Under the pieces are notes generated by a model. That model searched no databases, was not told the origin of the DNA, and saw nothing but the letters and a program-made list of their open reading frames with translations. A DNA stretch of 64,000 bases, taken from Liolophura sinensis. Taxonomy: Eukaryota; Mollusca; Polyplacophora; Chitonida; Chitonidae. The translations under genes were made by a program, and so were the position numbers. Shown in pieces: positions 60,996 through 64,000 of the stretch (positions are counted from its first letter, which is position 1; the number at the start of each line of letters is the position of its first letter). The DNA lies in NCBI RefSeq assembly GCF_032854445.1, contig NC_088303.1, forward strand, positions 9,681,501-9,745,500, read 5' to 3'.

Positions 60996-61060
60996 CAACT
61001 ATTTCTCTTCTGAAGGACTGAATCTTGACTTTGAGATTTTATCTCCAGTTACAAATAATG
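60996..61060. repeat. Left flank of a duplicated block
   Basis: Matches 61246-61307 with substitutions: CTTGACTTTGAGAT and TCTCCA are shared in order, and both lead into a TAACTCAA unit. It is the unique part of a duplicated block that also includes the arrays. Confidence 0.75.
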
Positions 61061-61250
61061 TAACTCAAGAACAAAATACATCTAACTCAAGAGCAAAATA
61101 CATCTAACTCAAGAGCAAAATACATCTAACTCAAGAGCAAAATACATCTAACTCAAGAGCAAAATACATCTAACTCAAGAGCAAAATACATCTAACTCAA
61201 GAGCAAAATACATCTAACTCAAGAGCAAAATACATCTAACTCAAGAGCCA
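61061..61250. repeat. 22-bp tandem repeat, array A
   Basis: TAACTCAAGAGCAAAATACA plus TC starts every 22 bases from 61061 to 61237: eight complete units and one partial. Units after the first are nearly identical, so the expansion looks recent. Confidence 0.97.
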
Positions 61251-61307
61251 GTAATTTCTTTCCAAAGGCTGAACCTTGACTTTGAGATGTTCTCTCCAAA
61301 TACCATG
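61246..61307. repeat. Right copy of the duplicated flank
   Basis: Second copy of the block at 60996-61060, placed between arrays A and B. Confidence 0.75.
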
Positions 61308-61492
61308 TAACTCAAAAGTAAATACATGTAGCACAAGAGCAAATACATGTAGCACAAGAGCAAATACATGTAGCACAAGAGCAAAATACATGTAGCACAA
61401 GAGCAAATACAAGTAGCACAAGAGCAAATACATGTAGCACAAGAGCAAAATACATGTAGCACAAGAGCAAAATACGTGTAACTCAAGAGCAG
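61308..61492. repeat. 21-22 bp tandem repeat, array B
   Basis: TAGCACAAGAGCAAATACATG-type units follow a first TAACTCAAAAGTAAATACATG unit. Units alternate between 21 and 22 bases by one A. The sequence returns to TAACTCAAGAGC in the last partial unit. Reverse-strand frames here encode only Cys/Leu/Tyr-rich repeats and are not genes. Confidence 0.95.
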
Positions 61493-62619
61493 CCATGGTA
61501 AAAAGATCACATGGTATTAGGTCCCTAGTTAGCCCTGAACACATAATGACAAAAGTTCCATCACAGAAAGTTTCCAACATATGCTAGGTTTTTTTCTTTA
61601 TTTTCCAACAAGTGTTCAAACTTTGATTTACTTCTGTACAGCTTTTTCAATGTATAAACCAATCAGCTACATGTATTCGGTGGCCAATCAGTGCATAGTT
61701 CATGTCATGTGCTATACTTCTGTACTGGACAAAGTTCATGAACCAAACCACTTTTGCTCTTGAGAGAAAAAATGTTAGGTATGCAAAGAAGGTCGTTATA
61801 GCATATTAATTACTATCAGGTGTAAAGTCGTTAACCTGCCAATAAAAACCTACCTGGAAAAACACCTGTAGTAGTTCAGCTCCATCTGGCCTATGTTTTC
61901 AGGCTGCATGTGGGGAATATCCACAACAGATATTTATAATGGTCACTTAATTGCCTGGTATAACTGGCTCACTCCAATATGGCCAACAAGTGTTTGTAAC
62001 AAATTAACATCAAACTCTAAGAGCAAAGGTTTCAATACAGGCCAGGCATGAATCCTTTTCGCAGCAAAAACAGGACATTCACATTACATACAACAGACAA
62101 AATACACTATCAGAGAATTACAGATGCCTAGGGATGTTATCACAGAATACCTGTTCTTCTGGCCACCTTCAATTGCCCCTCAGAGGAGCTTTCTTACCTA
62201 ACACTGTGAACCTTCCTCGTTTGTGTTCACTCAAAGGCAAGCAGTATAAGTTCATTCAAGCGTTTCCCTGTTACAGAGAGTGGGTTAAGAACATAGTCGT
62301 ACTTCATGTACACTGCCCTGTTTTTTCAGTCAATAAACAAGTATGCCATTTTAATCTTAAACGTGTTAAGCCACACCACACATAGTGATCAGGAAAGTGA
62401 AAAATATGACAATCAAAATTTACACATACCTGAACAAAATCATTGACATGAAATGATGAGATTGCAAATACAACTAGTGACATCAAGCATGAAACATCAT
62501 GTTAAATGTAGATGTACACACGTTTCATTTTAATTTGTCACCGTTAATTTTGATAATCAGCTGGGGATCAATATGAATGAAGATTACCTGTAGCAGAGCT
62601 GTACTTGCCTCGTTACACT
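61493..62619. other. AT-rich sequence, nothing recognised
   Basis: No gene or array is supported. An 83-codon frame at 62134-62385 is unrecognised. Confidence 0.5.
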
Positions 62620-62756
62620 TTATTACATCACATTACAAGCGGTAATGTAACCTCATAACACCTGATTACTTTACACAACTATGAAAGGCAAATTTCACAA
62701 CACTGTTATCCAATATTACAAACGGTAATATAATCTCATGACACCTTGTTACCTCA
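62620..62756. repeat. 83-bp duplication with small palindromes
   Basis: Two diverged copies lie 83 bases apart: ATTACAAGCGGTAATGTAAC (from 62632) and ATTACAAACGGTAATATAAT (from 62715). Each continues CTCAT(A/G)ACACCT(G/T)(A/G)TTAC. Both contain the inverted pair ATTAC...GTAAT. Confidence 0.8.
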
Positions 62757-62761
62757 TTTTA

Positions 62762-62800
62762 CAAACAATTAACAACCACTATAGTGATGTTAATTGTTTG
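62762..62800. repeat. 39-nt nested palindrome
   Basis: CAAACAATTAACA (62762-62774) and TGTTAATTGTTTG (62788-62800) are perfect inverted 13-mers. The 13-nt centre contains the palindrome CACTATAGTG (62777-62786). The whole can extrude as a nearly loopless cruciform or hairpin. Confidence 0.9.
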
Positions 62801-62995
62801 GTTTTGTGACATTAGCACTTCAGAGACAAGGATGCGAGTTCAAATCCCAGGCTCCCTTGGATTGGCTGTAGATTTATGTTGGAAATTTGTCTAGTTTTTA
62901 GCTTGGTGTTCTCATTTCCTTGTTTTCCTCTGATGTTATTCGCCCATTTAACCGACATTGTTGAAGTAAGACAAAATCAGCAACATATTGCTGAC
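62801..62995 (+). repeat. Possible SINE remnant with a B-box word
   Basis: GCGAGTTCAAATCCCAGG near 62827-62844 is a strong B-box-like word, but the region lacks a convincing A box, tail or target duplication. Weak call. Confidence 0.3.
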
Positions 62996-63480
62996 GTAAC
63001 ATGTTTTGAAGGTTTGAATTGAGCAAATAGATCATAGAACAGATTCAGACAAAAATATAATTCTTTAATATTTAGTCTTAATTAATGATGTATTTAGATA
63101 AGTAGCTGGAAACAACTGAACAGCATGTATATTGGTGAAGTAGATTTACCTACTTTTTTGAAGGTTGTTTCGTATCATATCGAAATCTAAAGCTTCAAAA
63201 GTGATACCTAAATACAGTGACTCTTATACAAACATGTCTCGATGAGACAAAAATAGTTTTCTTCCCTCCCTTTGTTAGGTAATAATGAATAAACTTTTCA
63301 AATGTTGGTTTTTCCAGTTTTCATAATGTATAAGATACTAGTTGATGTGATTCCTTAAAAAATCAACAGCCTTTCATCATATATACGTAAAGAAACACTA
63401 AACAGGCCACACGACCCATGCAAAGTATATAACCCACAGGGGCTCATGCTTTGTTTTTATATAATTTGCATATATTTATA

Positions 63481-63482
<2 letters not shown>
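62996..63482. other. AT-rich sequence, nothing recognised
   Basis: No supported feature. Confidence 0.5.

Positions 63483-63516
<34 letters not shown>
63483..63516. repeat. (TA)17 microsatellite
   Basis: Uninterrupted TA dinucleotide run of 34 bases, likely polymorphic in length. Confidence 0.97.
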
Positions 63517-63518
<2 letters not shown>

Positions 63519-64000
63519 CAAACTGGACAGACAGTTCCAAATGTTTACAATGGCTGCCAGGTATGGATCATATCTTCACATCTGTTCTTCATCAGATAGT
63601 TTGAAACAAAATTCTAACACACTTTACACAAAATCGAACCTTAAAACTTTTGTTTTTTAAAATCCATATCAATTATCCAGGAAATTCTACTCTGACAGCA
63701 TTTTTCAACAGATGTTATGTCTTGCATTTCATGACAATTTATGAAATTTCACCAAATTCATTATCAAAAGTGATGAAACAGTGTGCTGGGATAACATAAC
63801 CCTGAAGTTTGACTTAAGTTTACAGAGAGATTCCATCCAAAGAGGTAAAACGCTTTAAGTTCAGCCTGTAGGCATTACTTTTTCTTAGAAATTACCAAAC
63901 TGTCAATATTACTGTCAACAACAGCAATCAAAAATGTTGTACTCGTTGAAACAAAATTCTTAATACTTATGTGAACAAGCTCAACTGAAACGCTACACAT
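63517..64000. other. AT-rich sequence, nothing recognised
   Basis: No supported feature to the end of the window. Confidence 0.5.

Noticed and set aside
60756-60998. 65- and 67-codon frames on opposite strands
   Set aside because: They lie wholly or largely inside the SINE at 60713-60978.
61236-61580. 114- and 89-codon minus frames rich in Cys, Leu and Tyr
   Set aside because: Both are read-through of arrays A and B in two phases and have no independent support.

Overview
This window looks like non-coding DNA from a eukaryotic, probably animal, genome. It is AT-rich and shows no dense gene packing, no operon-like layout, no rRNA or tRNA gene and no open reading frame with a recognisable domain. 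The longest open frames (about 100-135 codons) are rare, many lack an ATG, and most overlap repeats or open frames on the other strand. The tRNA-derived SINE family and frequent ACATGTACATG-like words remind me of lophotrochozoan genomes, especially molluscs. That is recollection and was not checked.

Two components alternate. The first is AT-rich sequence with tandem arrays and SINE pieces. The second is a series of visibly GC-richer, unique islands of 0.3-2.2 kb, at about 90-620, 4130-4470, 5040-5560, 6480-7210, 7500-7870, 10100-10980, 12041-12330, 15700-17900, 19540-21060, 24770-25230, 26050-26420, 28590-29110, 31160-32620, 36340-36780, 42480-42780, 45170-45500, 48040-49470, 57240-57470 and 59800-60010. 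Such islands in long gene-poor DNA are typical of cis-regulatory elements around developmental regulators or inside their large introns. No neighbouring gene is visible to confirm this. A few islands hold short open frames beside splice-like signals, listed as low-confidence exon candidates.

Repeats are the firmest content. A complete SINE with a 14-bp target-site duplication lies at 60713-60978. Decayed relatives of its 3' half lie at 38180-38299 (+), 53344-53402 (-) and 54632-54800 (-). The 13-copy 50-bp minisatellite at 1839-2503 appears to have grown from such a SINE end. Other arrays have units of 24 bp (13059), 45-60 bp (30091), 40-52 bp (33711), 42 bp (34382), 28-33 bp (54273) and about 22 bp (61061 and 61308). 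The last two belong to one larger duplication.

The best regulatory signals are three AGGTCA half-sites spaced exactly 5 nt apart at 12280-12307, and two islands 9 kb apart (17102-17160 and 26284-26341) that share three words in the same order. I see no evidence for an undescribed multi-gene system.
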